A DNA stretch of 62,000 nt from Gnetum montanum (lineage: Eukaryota; Streptophyta; Gnetopsida; Gnetales; Gnetaceae), in assembly GCA_015680685.1 (NCBI GenBank), contig MNCI01011158.1, positions 144,421 through 206,420 on the forward strand, in the 5' to 3' direction. How positions within the stretch are numbered: position 1 is the first letter of the stretch; each line of letters opens with the position of its first letter. Of the stretch, positions 11,041-23,195 are shown piece by piece. The notes under the pieces are model-generated. The model had not been told where the DNA came from. It searched no databases and was given only the letters and a program-made list of their open reading frames with translations. The position numbers were made by a program, and so were the translations under genes.

Positions 11041-13148
11041 CTAGTGGTTGAAACATTTAGTCACTATAAGGGCCTTCTTGAATTCGATCCTGGTAGTGAT
11101 TGAGCTGGTGAGGCTCTTGTGTTGTATTCACACACTAGGGTCCAACACCCCACCTATGGTCATGATGTTGGAGCATGGCTTCCTTTGGTTTAGGCCAAGG
11201 ATAAAGGAGTTCTTGGCTTACTTGCTTCAAAATTTTAGTGTGATGATGTGGTCACACTTAGCTTTTGAAAAAGAAACTATTATCATGGAAACCTTGCTAC
11301 CACGTTCTACTAGCTTCATCATCAAATTTATAGTTGATGATCATAAAACTTGTATTAAGGGTGAGTAATTTGATAACATACATACCAAAGGGACACACAA
11401 GTTGTTCAAAATTTAGGACATGCCTGAATTCATTCAATACAATGCCAACAACAAATTGTTGGTTAATCACCAGGCAAACACATTATTTCAAACCCTAGCA
11501 TTTTCTACCATTTGGAGGGGTAAGTGTACATTTAAGTTTTTTTGTGTTTTTTTTTTTATTTTTTTCAGTTTTATTAGGTTACATGGGTTTAAAATGTTTT
11601 TTTTTTGTTTGGCATGCTTGCAGGTGCAAGATGGATGAACATGGGCTAATCAAAAGTGGCCAGCTCTTGCCTTTAGCTTAAACAATGCTGGAGGTATTTA
11701 TGAAAGGCCAAATGGTAAGGCTCACCATGATGGATCAACTCAACTATGACTTTGGAAGGTACACCACATGCTATGCCAAAGCCTACTATAGGTGCTTGGA
11801 GAATGGGATAGCCCATAGTTGGTGGGGAATCCTTGATTTTGGTGCATAGACATGTATATCTTATGGGTTTCCCATGCAACCTTCATCAAGTAAGAGAAGT
11901 AAGTATTCTCTTTTCTTTTTCACATCAATGTTTTATGATCATATAGTTGTTGAGTTGTTTAGGCTCTAATTGTTTAGATGGTTTTATTGGTATGGCTATG
12001 AGTTTTATTTTAATTGGTCATAATTGTAATTGTTTTTGCTATTTTTCTATATGATATGCTTATGCCTAGGCTAACGAGCTATTTTTGTTGTGTTGTAGAA
12101 GCTACCTCTTCCTCCATCATCACTTTGATCACTTCAGGACACATTGAGGAGACACTTATCCTCAAGTTTAGTGAGGTGGATTTGATGTAGCATTGGTTGG
12201 CTAGTCGAACATCTGGAAACATTCAAACAAACATCACTAGTATAGATTTGCTTGATCTTTGCATGGCTCCTAGCCCAATCATCCATACCACTAAGATGGT
12301 GAGTATCAGTGACTCCTTGAACAAAGAAGTAAAGAAATTCATGAGCTAGGTCCATGGTGTACCTATCACCTTGGCCATTGATGAATCTACTTCTATGATC
12401 TCTTTGGTATCCCTCGCGAGTACATGATAGTTGCCATCAAATCGATTAATAACATAGGCCATTGAGAGGAGGTGGAAGAATGGCTAAACACTCATTGTGG
12501 CCATTATGGATTATCCCTAGACTATTTCTAGGATGTATAGGCCAAGCAGGTCTACCCATTGTTTCTATCTTGAGTATTCCCAAAGTTGCTATCATAGAAG
12601 AAGGTCATCAACATCAAATAGAAATAGATCATGAAATAGGTCCTCACGAAGGATGCTTAGTTAAACTTGGCTACTCATTTGGTTTCTAAGCTACAATGGG
12701 AGACCTTGAAACTTCAAAATAACCTTACTAAAATATTTCATATGCATTTTGCATTTTTTATGGCATATATAAAGAGGTTTGTGGAGTTTCTAGTGGTGCA
12801 AAAGGATGGATAATGGATGTGTCAAGATCCATCCCAACTTTAAGCCCCTAATGAAATTTATCTATCCAATCAAGTAGGTTTAGGATCCACCATAGGATGT
12901 TGGGGAATTGTTGTCTAGTACCACTAAGCATTTTAGTGATGCACATTATGCTTCCCCTAATAGCATGAGGATTGGGTCCCAAGTTGCTTGTAGGAATGTT
13001 TAGAAGGCCAAGGAGTTACATGCTAAAGCTAACAAATCACCTAGAGAGAAGTTAAAAAGGTCCATTGTTGAAAAAAAAGCACCAATCATCAAGCAACCTA
13101 CGAAGAAAAGGCTTGGTGTTAAACTTGTCCAGGTGCATCATGTGGTGG
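11041..13148 (+). pseudogene. Antisense gene of element C (FCP1-like N-terminus), decayed
   Basis: Degenerate homologue of the spliced antisense gene of element A (23196-27163). The HAD/FCP1-like exon at about 11070-11519 has LNSILVVIELVRLLCCI, then WFRPRIKEFLAYLLQNFSV and MMWS, and ends at a GT donor (11520). A further candidate donor, GTGAGT, is near 11363. The next exon follows a GCAG acceptor near 11622 and includes YDFGRYTTCYAKAYYRCLEN. Another follows TTGTGTTGTAG near 12099 and includes ITSGHIEETLILKFSEV. A later block, about 12735-12815, has FHMHFAFFMAYIKRFVEFL. An exon border GTG|GTAAGT lies near 13148. Several frame breaks and stops make it a pseudogene. Its orientation is opposite to the C gag-pro, as in A. 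Confidence 0.8.
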
Positions 13149-14839
13149 TAAGTATGTTCTATTTGTTTTATTATATTTTATTTAAGTTATTTGTTGTTTA
13201 CATTTCATGTTATACAAATATGTTTTTTTCTTGGTCTTAGGAAAAATAAGCTAAGTGATTCTAGATTTTTTCTTCATTGTTCAAGTAGGTAAACAAAAAG
13301 AACTGGCAACTCAAGCTAAGTGTACAATGTTCTATCTTATTTTCTAAGTTTTTTGAGTTTTTCAATGGTTAAACTAGCAACATTGGTGATGTTTTGATCA
13401 CATATGATTAACATCTATGATTCTTGGAAAGGATATGTACATTGCTAGAGGATCCTAGACCATGCTTGAATTTTTCATAATTTTTAGGAATTAATCATGG
13501 GGTTTTCAACCATCAATGAACTACAAAGTGAGGTTTTTTCAACTCAAAATCTAGTAAAAATGTGAGGTTTTATACACCTTTAAGCACAACACTATTGGTG
13601 AATTTAGGTTGTTATGCTTATGCTCTTTGCATCTATGTTATAAAATAATTTTTTTAAAAAATTTCTAGATTTTTCCTAGCACTTTGGACTTGTGTCTATT
13701 AATTTTAGGCTTTTTTGTAGAGTTTTCAAGTTTTTTCTAGCTAGTATGAATAACATTTAAGTGTTTGGGCTTTGAGTTTTACCATGTGGATTTTCCTTAT
13801 TTTCATGGCTAGCATGTGAGTTCCTGGGCTTTAAAAGGGCAATGTATGACACTCCCTAGACTAGTAGAGTATTGTATGAGGGACTTTGAGATTTTTTTCC
13901 CAAGGATGAATGGTAGCATGCAGGCTTCTAAATCCAAGAAAATTTATCTTTTCTTTTACTTTATTATTCCCACATTCTAAGTGTTTGGCATTGTTTGAGT
14001 TTTTTTTTGACAATTATTTATGAAAAATTTATGTTCATCAAGCTCCTGCATTATCAATCATGACCATATGTTTCATGTAATTTTCATTGTCATGAGGTTT
14101 CTATTTTTCATGACAACTATTTGTTGAAATGTCTAACTTAGTTAAATTTTATCTTTAGTGTTTAAGATTTATGTTAAGTGTAATCTTAATCATATTCCTA
14201 AATTTTGACTAGCTTATATTTTAGTTTCTATTGTCAAATTTATTAATTTTTATGTTTTATTGGTTTAAGATCATGTCAAGCTTTAATGGTTACATTTATG
14301 ACTATCATTATTACTAATGGTTACATGTTTTTATTGTCCATAGGCCCCATGCTATGACGATGATGGCTTCACAACATTCCTCCTCTTCCCATATTTTGAT
14401 CAAAGATATTAATGTTGATATTTTGTTAGGATATTATTTCTTAAGTCTTATGGTTGTTGGCTAGTTGCTACATTCATGAATTTAAAGACTATGTATTATC
14501 TATTTTTGTTACACTGTGTAACTATGGCTATGGCCATAGCCTACATGACTATGTTTGACTCAATGATGTTGTATTTTTTTCTATTTTAATACTGTTCTTT
14601 GGCTATCAATTTTTACTTTTTTTCTAGGTTTTATGGTTTTCTATATTTTATGTTTTATGTTTCATGTAAAAAATATTTTTAGGTCACACATTAAAATAAT
14701 AAAGCTGCATGGAAAAAATTTCGTAACGTGATGTAATAAAATGAAAAAGGTAAAATGAGGCACAACTGTTAAAGTAAAAATGGTAAACATTTCCATGAAG
14801 TAAATAGGTCATGATGTATGAATAAGAAAAAGGAAGAGG
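13149..14839. other. Decayed introns and 3' exons of the C antisense gene; no readable gene
   Basis: AT-rich sequence between the last recognisable exon and hairpin array 1 of C. By analogy with A it should contain the remaining coiled-coil and acidic-tail exons, but I cannot trace a reading frame. A CAGGCCCCATG segment near 14340 could be an acceptor and exon start. Confidence 0.3.
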
Positions 14840-15030
14840 AGGCTACATATTCATTAGTTTTAGGCCCTGGAAGGCCATGGTCTCACCAGTTTTGGGCCTT
14901 GGCAAGCCACTAGTTTTAGGCTCTTGTAGACCATGGGTTCACCAATTTCAGGCTCTGGTAGGCCATGATCTCACCAATTTTAGACCTTGACAAGCCACCA
15001 GTTTTAGGCCCTGGTAGGCCATGGTATTAG
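14840..15030 (-). repeat. Hairpin array 1 of element C
   Basis: On the minus strand there are about six units, for example GGCC-TTCCAG-GGCC followed by TAAAACTA, and variants with GGCTTGCCAAGGCC followed by CAAAACTGG. The array lies between protease and the antisense gene, the same position as in A. The unit spacing is about 27-35 bp. Confidence 0.7.
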
Positions 15031-15389
15031 TTTTCTAGTAAGCATGGGATAATATTGAAAGAAAACATAAGAATAAAATAAATATTAAAACATGATACAA
15101 GATTGTGAAAGTAAATAAATGATCATTGACAAAAGAAAGGATAAGATATCTACAATAGATTTTTCTCTTGTCCTCTGATAGATCAAGGGACTTCTTTTGC
15201 ATGATCCTATGTTCATCCTTCTTCTTATTTGATATGGCAAGTGGAAAGCATTCTCATTGATCATCCAATGTTATAACATTGGTTATGTTAGCCTTGTTGT
15301 TATTGTTTTTGTTATTATTAGCACCAACATGAGTGTATGGATTTTCATCATCAAACTCCACCTTTGACCCTTGTTTAATATTGAAATTA

Positions 15390-16080
15390 TTTACAAATGG
15401 TAGAAACATGTTATTCTATGAATCATAATTTCATCACCCTCATATGAAAAGTGAATCTCCTAGTGTATAGGAGGTAAGGCTACTCAAAGCTTAGCTAACC
15501 ATGGTCTTCCTAGGATCAAGTTAAAGCCTAGTGTTTCTTCAACTACTAAGAAGTTGGCGAATGTGGAAAACTATTCTCTAGCCACAACGTTTAAGGAGAT
15601 GAAACACTGTGTGACTACTCATGATCCATTGAAATACTTAATCATGGAGGTAGAGGTCTTCTATATGTTTTTAGTTAGGCCTAATCACTCAACAATGGTA
15701 AACAGTATTACATTGGTTGGCGCCCCATCATTTACATGAACATGATGAACCTTATAATTGATAATATGCATGGTAATAATAAGAGGAGTATATAACACTT
15801 CTCCATTTTATAGGATAATTTTTACTTCACGTTCATGAAAGATGAGTATGGTTTGATGTTTTTTTTCTCTAAAATGAGTTTGCTCAATAACAAAGTACAT
15901 GGATTCTCTGTTAGCAAGCATGTATCCTATCATAGGAATAGAGGTTAACATTTGAACTTTCACATATCTATGAGTAGGAGAAGTCAATGATATGTTCTTT
16001 TAATTCAAGGACCATTTGTTTTGTTCCATTATTATGAGAAAATTCTTTTCCTTGGCATGTGATTTTTCATCCTAGGTAAA
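15390..16080 (-). pseudogene. Element C protease fragment
   Basis: Continuation of the C gag-pro after the F insertion. The minus strand shows VHHVHVNDGAPTNVIL (active-site block), LVVEETLGFNLILGRPWLAK and IHFSYEGDEIMI, all aligned with the A protease. Several stops are present. The other half of the gene is at 38926-40260. Confidence 0.8.
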
Positions 16081-16599
16081 CGTAACATCCCCATTCCCAA
16101 ATTTTGTTGTTGCATAACAAAGATGATGCCTCTTCATAACAAGTGTTATCATTATTGTAACAAGACTTGAAAGGACAATTGTAATTTAGACCCGATAGGG
16201 TGCATTTTAATAACAAACGTGTCTCTCGAGGTGACCTTTGAGGATTTATCCTAAGGTATTTATACCTAGGTTTAGAAGTTATGCTAGCATGGAGTTACGG
16301 AGCTGGTAAAGGTGAGTAACAGGTGCCAAGTCAAGTGGTACAAAAAGTGGACTAGCTATTCCTTCTAGTCAATAATAGGCCTAACTGTGGTGGTAGTGTT
16401 GGATTGGCTCTAAGGGATGGATGCCAAGGAAATAAAATCCCCAAGGAACACTCTTAGGGCATGATCCAAATACATCATTCCACATCAATAAAGCATTAAT
16501 CTTTTCTTTCTCCTACATTTTCCCTATTATTTTCTCATGCATAATATCTAATATAACATATATTTGACCTTTGACATGACATCCAGGAATGAGATGTCA
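16081..16599 (+). repeat. Element F 5' LTR
   Basis: About 80 percent similar by eye to 38403-38925. The original TG start has decayed (CG here, TA in the 3' copy). An AATAAAG signal lies near 16484, inside the LTR. The end is GATGTCA. Confidence 0.8.
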
Positions 16600-16602
16600 A
16601 AA

Positions 16603-16618
16603 TTGATATTGGAGTAAA
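16603..16618 (+). other. Element F primer-binding site (initiator tRNA-Met type, decayed)
   Basis: Reads TTGATATTGGAG against the canonical plant site TTGGTATCAGAG. The differences are G/A and C/T transitions, as expected from methylation decay. Its position just inside the 5' LTR supports the LTR-element reading of F. Confidence 0.6.
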
Positions 16619-16986
16619 CCATAACTCAAGGACCATTCAAAACCATGGGCCAACTACAACCTAATATTGAACCATGGAGCCAAGATCAAGGGAGAGTCAT
16701 GGACCACCATCAGATATACCACATGTTTGAGACATGCATCTCTAAGAGACATAGATCCCACCACTCAACAAAATTATTTCATGGATATCATTTACAGAGA
16801 AGGATCTAATTACATCTCATTCAAATTCAACAAGTACAAGGAACATTGGTAAGTTAAGTATACACTAGTCTAGGTAACTCTCACCTATCTTGTAATTATG
16901 CTAGAATGTCAATTGATTAAGATCATTATTAAGTTTCTTCTAGAAGATTAGTAACCATGACTTGATTTGATCTTGTCTTCTTAGAA
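16619..16986 (+). other. Element F leader, no gene recognised
   Basis: A short open frame at 16667-16852 ends in MDIIYREGSNYISFKFNKY-like text and runs into GGTAAGTTAAG at about 16850, a good 5' splice-site match. It could be the first exon of a captured gene or chance. No family is recognised. Confidence 0.35.
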
Positions 16987-17164
16987 CTCATTGAAACACT
17001 GTGAAAATTTGCAAGTCGGCCTCAGGCAATGATTCGCAATTCAAGCAAGGGCGCATGTCAGAATTCCAGAAGGGAGAGTAAGACAGAACAACACCAAGAG
17101 GCGCGTAGCATCAAGTCCGCAACTTCTTGTGCAGATTCCTAATCTTTCTATGCTTTTTTTGTTT

Positions 17165-17634
17165 ACGCTATATCACGCGACGTAGCGTAATGGCACTTAG
17201 CGTGATGCTATTTAAACATAGTCCGGCATCAGAAGGATAGTTACTTCAGCATAGGGAGAAACTTGAGCAGCGCAATATGCGACTTCTTGTGTATTTCACT
17301 AAGTCTTTTGTTCAAGGCCAAGTTTACGCTCTGTTACGCACGGAAGCGTAATAAGCTCCAGAACAGTCAAAGGAAAGGTCTAAGAAAATGCAACTGCTCA
17401 TCATACGCTCATCACGCAACGTAGCGCATCACAGCGTATTGCGTCGTCAAGCTAAACATTGTTCTACGCTTCACTACGCGCGGCTGCGTAAGCAAGCATA
17501 AAATAGCATTGTTTCCATGTTACGTTACGCTCATACACGCAACACAGCGTGAATGAGCATAATATAACTCAAAGACAGTTGAGACATGCCCGATGCGCGT
17601 CTCTTCTTCACACGCACAATACGCGAACGAGCGT
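17165..17634. promoter_or_regulatory. Six ACGC-N5/6-ACGC-N6-GCGT modules upstream of the TATA box
   Basis: Modules at 17165-17188, 17326-17349, 17405-17427, 17466-17489, 17527-17550 and 17612-17634. Each has ACGC, 5 or 6 bases, ACGC, exactly 6 bases, then GCGT (GCGC in the third). The last two half-sites are inverted relative to each other, so a module looks like a bipartite binding site. All lie within 600 bp upstream of the TATA box. The last three modules are intact in the 3' LTR; the earlier ones have decayed there. Confidence 0.65.
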
Positions 17635-17743
17635 ATTGTGTGTAATTAGGAAGTTTGACGCAAAAATGGTCCAGTCAATAGTACCCAAAACATTCGGGGA
17701 ACACGTCATCAGGGTTGCACCTTTTCCACAGGGTGTCACAGCT

Positions 17744-17751
17744 TATAAATA
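17744..17751 (+). promoter_or_regulatory. TATA box of the A LTR
   Basis: TATAAATA followed by CCCCAG, conserved in the 3' LTR at 33434-33441. Transcription of the genomic RNA would start about 30 bp downstream. Confidence 0.7.
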
Positions 17752-18449
17752 CCCCAGTTGACAAAGATACAGGGGTTGGTTGGCAAATCAAAGAGGCAAA
17801 GGTATTTTCTGAGCACCTGAGCACTTATCACTTTTAGAGCAGAGATAGAGAGAGCAGCGCTTTGGCAATTGTTGACAGCACCACCTTACAGCAGAAATAG
17901 AGCACAATTCCCTTTGAGCACCGGTGATAGGAGTAATCGTTCTGCTGGGAAGACTCTATTGGTCAGAAACAGTTGATTGGTAGACATTAGAGCTTGGCCT
18001 TCCTTGCATCTCGGCTCTAGCCCACGAGGTAGATCGGACTTCCGTTTGGACCGTTTTCTTATTGTTTTGTGCTTGCTTCACATACAGTAATCGGGGACTC
18101 GCCAGTGTAATTTCTCATACAAAATATACATTTTTCAAGTCAAAGCGCAGATCTTGAAACTACGTGATTCTCTTATGTCAGCTTCCTCTTATCATGTTTA
18201 GCGTTATCATCGTTGCAATTCACCTATATCGTTTTCCCCTTGTTTTACGATTCCTCGAATCAGATCATCTTCACGAAATATTCATCGGTTTACTGATTAG
18301 TAAGTCCCTGTCTGATCAACAAGACCATTCAGGGCGCCACGGATTCGTTTTTCTAGCATAGCCCTCGCGCGGATCCGTGGTTAAAACTGTGTACACGGAA
18401 TTTGTTCGGTATTTTCCAGCTGCCGACGTTTTCCGTCATTACAATTTTC

Positions 18450-18468
18450 TGGCGCTAGAAGGAGGGCC
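18450..18468 (+). other. Element A primer-binding site
   Basis: TGGCGCTAGAAGGAGGGCC, six bases after the LTR end. Shared with element B. It is not the usual tRNA-Met or tRNA-Asp site, and I cannot name the tRNA from memory. Confidence 0.8.
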
Positions 18469-18687
18469 TTCAGGCTCCGATCCGAATATTTTGGGTAGCC
18501 CTGGTAGCGATCCATACCTTAAATCGTAGACGTAATACCTCCAGGGAAGTCTACGGCCAATCGCGTGGTATAGATCGGTCGCAAGGACGATTTCTTTGAA
18601 ATCCTACAGGGTAGAAAGCCTATTTGTGCTTTGGTTGCCAGCCATCTCTTAGATCCGGTTACCAATTACTGTTAACTTCATTGATCA

Positions 18688-21600
18688 ATGGATTCCTTGT
18701 ACACAACCACAACCGCCATGGTCCCTACCGATCTGGGTGCCACATCTGTGAACCCTATCGCAGTCACCCGACCAGCTCCGGGCACAACGGGATCTCAAGG
18801 ACCATTGCGCCAATCATTGCGACTTCAGGGAAAAGAGCCCATCTTCACGGTCATAACCCTTGAAGAATATAACTTTATATGCATTAAGATCCAGGCGAAG
18901 CTGGCCCTTAGCCGAGCCGAAGTCAAAGCGAAACGAAACTTTGAGGTGGTCCACCGAGGGGGCCATGACTTCAAACCAACAGCTTACGACATTATCCCTT
19001 TGACCGAGCATCAACATGAACTCATCACACACTTGGTCATGGCTAGGAGTCAGGCTGCACAGGCTATGGTTGAACCCTAGAATGAAGAGGAGGAGGATGA
19101 ATTGGCGGCCCAGTCGGAACATTCGTTCCATACTCTGAGCCCTCATACGTACATAAATCCCTTATTTCCTTTCAACGGAGAGGCTGCCTCTCTTAACACA
19201 GCCATGACGATGCAGATGCATGTCCCTGCCCTTCCGTAGGCCACTGCGCAGCCGTCTGGGCTACAAGTACAAATACACCATAATAACGTGGGGGCGATTT
19301 CGTCACCATGGGTACTTAGCATCCCAGTGGTGGTCCTGGCGACCGTTGTGCCTCATTTCATCCATCAGATGCAACCTCACAACATATCCACAACGCGCCC
19401 AGTGCAGACCTTGTCGCTTCCGCCCCCTCCAACTCAACAAACTACCGCAGTCGGTCAGCCACAAACTTACGCTCAATAGCTTGCTGCAAGTCAGTGGGCC
19501 AACCCGGCGGCGCAACAGACCTAGTCTGTGGTGTACGGTGTGCAACCCCCCATTGCACCTGCAACATATGGTCCATAGGAGGTACCGTAGTATCCTCATC
19601 CTTATCTTGCACAGCAGGCGGCAGCTAACCCTTCTGGGCAAACCAGCGGGTGGTGGTCTTCACAGGCTCCCCTGCCTGTCGGAATCCCTGCCCCGCCAGC
19701 AGCCAGTCAACCTCACTCGTCCTTTCCATTTCCTGGCGCCGCCCTCCCAGCCTAACCTCCTATGCCTTCCATGCAGACAACTCCATCAACAGGCCTGGAC
19801 CAAGCTTTCTAGCTGATACAGAATCTTACCGAAGAGGTTCGATGCCTCAAAGCCGTTGGTTCTGACACTGTTCAGATCATGGACTTTTATCAGGATGATC
19901 CGATTAGTCCAGCGGTTCCTATGTTGTCGTTGCCGCCGGGGATGTCCCTACCTCATTTCACCAAGTACAATGGGGAGGGAGATCCCAATGCTCACTTGGT
20001 CACGTTTAGATCTGAGTCCTTGTTGTTGTAACAATGGCCACACACCATCATCCGAGTCTTTGCAATGTCTTTAACAGAGAAAGCTTTGGATTGGTACTGA
20101 GCTCTCCCGTGCTCTTCCATCTCAACCCTGGAAGAGCTGCTGACTCAATTTGTGACCCGCTTCAAATACAATTTGAAACTGGAAGTCACATTGGATCAGC
20201 TCATGGGGGTGAAACAAGATCCGCTCGAGCCCGTCCAAAAGTTTATACAACACTGGAATGCTACCTTGAATGAGATCCGTGAGCCGATCGTGGACTCACA
20301 TATGCTGGCAATGTTCAAGGGAGCAGTCAATGACTTCATTAAGTCAAAGTTGTACTACCTTTCCCCTAATTCTTTACATCAGGCCTTCTCTCAAGTTAGA
20401 AGTATCCAAAATGCTGCAGAGGCCAGCAAAGACCCGGCGTATGTCGCCTATAGGAACGCACATAACAAGAACAAAGACAAAGGCAAAGCAACGACAATGA
20501 CAGTAGCTGCAATGACTGAGAGTACAAAGACAAAGAACAAAAAGGCACCCACCGCACCTCCTGAAACCACAACTGGTGTCGGCACTAGTTAGGACATGGC
20601 GGCTCCTAAAAAGGCCCCTCAGCCTAAGCCAAACTTTGAGCGTAAGGATCGCTCAAAGTACACGGCATTACTTGTAAAGCATTCTGAACTGTTGAAACAA
20701 CTGTTAGGGGCAGGACACATTCAACCTAAGAAGGTGTCTGAGGAGGCTCTGAAGCGTCACAGACGTCATTGTGAACTGCTGAAGAACCCTTCTCTAGCCT
20801 TACCTAACGAACCACCAGTTCCAAGATCTTTCAGGCTCGACAGTTTCTGTGACTACCACCAGCTGTGTGGTCATGATACAGATTACTGTTGGGTGTTGAA
20901 AGATGACATTCAACGTATGCTGGACAATGGTTCGCTCAAGTTAGACAGTAGCAACCCGACACGTCCGAAAAACCAGACATTGCACGTGTATAAGGACCCG
21001 TTGAACGCAAACGATGATCGTTATACAATCACTATGATAAGTACGGACAGTGGGAGGAGGGAACCACCAAAACAACCCTTTGTTTTGCGTGTCCCTGCCA
21101 ACTCACCAAGGGGGCCAACCATTTCATCGGCAGCCGGTGGGGTCTCGAGGTCGCCCTTCATTATACGGGCACCTTCTCGGATACACTCTCAGTCATACAA
21201 CAATAGCCAAGTCGTGGCCTCGTCCGCGCCCACGCCCAGGGTGCCCTTTATTATCAGGGAGCTAAAACCACAAGCTGCTCCTCTCACGCAGGGGCAGCCC
21301 TCCAACCAAAAGCGTCAACCTTCACCGCCCAAACAAAAGGGAGAGGACACATTAGTTAACACAACGAAAGACCATTCTATACTCGGCTTCCCTAAGCTTA
21401 GGCCCCTGGCTTCTGTGCCTTCACTTGTACCTCAGGGGCAGGATAAAGGTGCGGAAATGCAACCGCCTTCTCTTGGCAAGAAAAAGAACAGCTCCCCGAC
21501 TAACACCGTTTCACCTCGAGAGATTCGTCTCTTGGGCCGAATGGAAGAGGACAAGGGGAAAAAACAACCTAGTCGAGAGAAGGACCTCCTCGACGCATTC

Positions 21601-22473
21601 ACGCAAGTTAAACAGGCTCTCAAACAAAAGAACACAATGCTGAGCCTTTACGACCTACTTATGATATCTCAAGAACACCGTGAGGCTATGGTTCACATGC
21701 TGACATTCATATCAGTGGATGAAAGCCTACCAGCGGAAGAGGAAGCGATACATACTGTCATGTTTCCTTCCGAAGCCGAGCAACCTATGCCTTCCTTGCT
21801 GACCTTCCACGACGGGTCTATCAAAGACGATCCTGAGAAAGGTCAGGTAACCACTGAACCTATGTTTATCACTATCCGAGTTGGTCAATACCGGATCCGG
21901 AGAGTGCACGTAAATGATGGCGTGGCTACCAATGTCATCCCCTATTCCATCGTGGATAGGTTGGGTCTGGTCAACCAGATCACGCCCACGACGACGGCCT
22001 ACGTAAAATCGTTCAACGGGGCACGGGTTCAGGTCAAGGGGACGGTGCGTATTGAGTTTGTGGCGGGGGATCAATTCCCAACAGAGGCCACTTTCTTAGT
22101 CATCGAGGAGATGCCAGGGTTCAACCTGATCTTAGGGAGGTCATGGTTAGCTCAGCTGAGGGCGGTTTCGTCACCAATACACCAAGAGATACACCTGCCC
22201 TATGCCGGAGGGGAGGTTGTGATACGCGGTGACGAAATCACCCCCAGGACTGTCAATAACATCGAGGAAGAACGGGGTTCAGAAATAGAAACGACTGACG
22301 ATCAAACCCATCTCCGAACCCCTCAACAAGCTGACAGCAATGATGACGGTCTAGCTTGGGCTGACCTGCCATTTCCGGATGACAGCGTAGAGGAGTCAAA
22401 CCATAAGTTTCCTCGCCCTTACACGACGCTCAACATAAAGGCCATCAAAATACAATTGCGTATCGATGGTTGA
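18688..22473 (+). pseudogene. Element A gag-protease polyprotein, one frame with nonsense codons
   Basis: A single reading frame starts at ATG 18688 and ends at TGA 22473, broken by about eleven in-frame stops (mostly TAG) but no clear frameshift. From 20596 to 22473 it is fully open (625 codons). Order: basic N-terminal region; Gln/Pro-rich stretch (19230-19800); coiled-coil-like LIQNLTEEVRCLKAV; capsid core (about 19860-20420) with MDFYQDDPI, HFTKYNGEGDPNAH and FIKSKLYYLS; knuckle-like CDYHQLCGHDTDYC (about 20850); Pro-rich linker with PFVLRVPA/PFIIRAPS blocks; protease (about 21870-22200) with VNDGVATN at the active-site position and LILGRSWLAQL. The canonical D[ST]G triad is altered (NDG). 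The product would be the structural protein and processing protease of the element. Confidence 0.9.
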
Positions 22474-23195
22474 ATGATGGTCTTTGCGTACATTACCTTT
22501 TTCTTAACGGGTTGTCATGGTTATTACTTAGCAGTTTCATTTTATGCATTGTCACGTTACTTGCGTTTGCAGTTCTTACGCTTGTCATTTATCTTCACAC
22601 TGTTATCTCTTTCATACGCATGGTATTCACGTTTGATCACTTTAGCACAATTACGCAAAATTCTGTACCGTATCATTTACGCTTTTCGTATTATGCAACT
22701 GGCCCGCAACGACCTTAAACTAGTGACACAGAATTGTACACCACTATCATTTACGCGTATTACGCAATGGCCTGCAATGGCCTTAAACTAGTTCAGGCCC
22801 GCAATGGCCTTAAACTAGTCGCTAGGTTACGCAGAATTATGTAACGGCCTGCGATGGCCTTAAACTAGAAATTACGCTCTATCATTATCACTTAGGTGAA
22901 ATTTTCAACAATTACGCTCACACTCTACAGGCAAAACGCAAAAAAGAATAAAAATATATGTAACTGACATTTAACGCATCCACCAGGTTTTATAACACGT
23001 CTTTTCAGTCATTCGTAAGATGATATTACACTCAACATCAATAAAACTATGCGTAAATTATAATTACGCATTTCCTCTACTGCCACTATCACCGGTATCT
23101 CTTAAGTCCAGATCCAACGCTAATGGATCGTCCTCCAATGGGCCGTTGTTTCTAGGAATGATTCTTTCATGAAGAATGTCCTCTTTGTGAGGTCC
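22474..23195 (+). other. Spacer between gag-pro and the antisense gene, rich in TTACGC words
   Basis: Contains hairpin array 1 and about fifteen ACGC/GCGT words, usually as TTACGC, a density above what I see in flanking elements. Two hydrophobic open frames here (22470-22791) look fortuitous because of T-rich composition. Confidence 0.5.
22701..22868 (+). repeat. Hairpin array 1 of element A
   Basis: Four units at 22701-22723, 22769-22791, 22796-22818 and 22846-22868. Each is GGCC (or GGCC/GACC), a 6-base loop, GGCC, then TTAAACTAG. It lies between the convergent ends of gag-pro and the antisense gene. Homologous arrays occur in B and C at the same place. Confidence 0.85.

Larger units (their letters stand above)
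16992..18443 (+). repeat. Element A 5' LTR
   Basis: Direct repeat of 32752-34133 with mostly transition differences. It holds six ACGC/GCGT modules (17165-17634), a TATAAATA box at 17744-17751 and an AT-rich, T-rich 3' third. The 3' copy lacks about 70 bp next to a single N at 33421. Confidence 0.93.

Noticed and set aside
19303-19641. Antisense open frame over gag of element A
   Set aside because: Shadow of the Gln/Pro-rich gag region; no splice structure and no homologue in B or C.
18688-22473. TAG read as glutamine (stop-codon reassignment) to explain repeated in-frame TAG
   Set aside because: TAA and TGA stops also occur at Gln, Arg and Trp sites, and LTR pairs show the same transitions in non-coding DNA. 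Methylation decay explains it.
22470-22791. Two hydrophobic open frames after gag-pro resembling membrane proteins
   Set aside because: T-rich non-coding spacer that also contains hairpin array 1; no similarity between copies in A, B and C at protein level.
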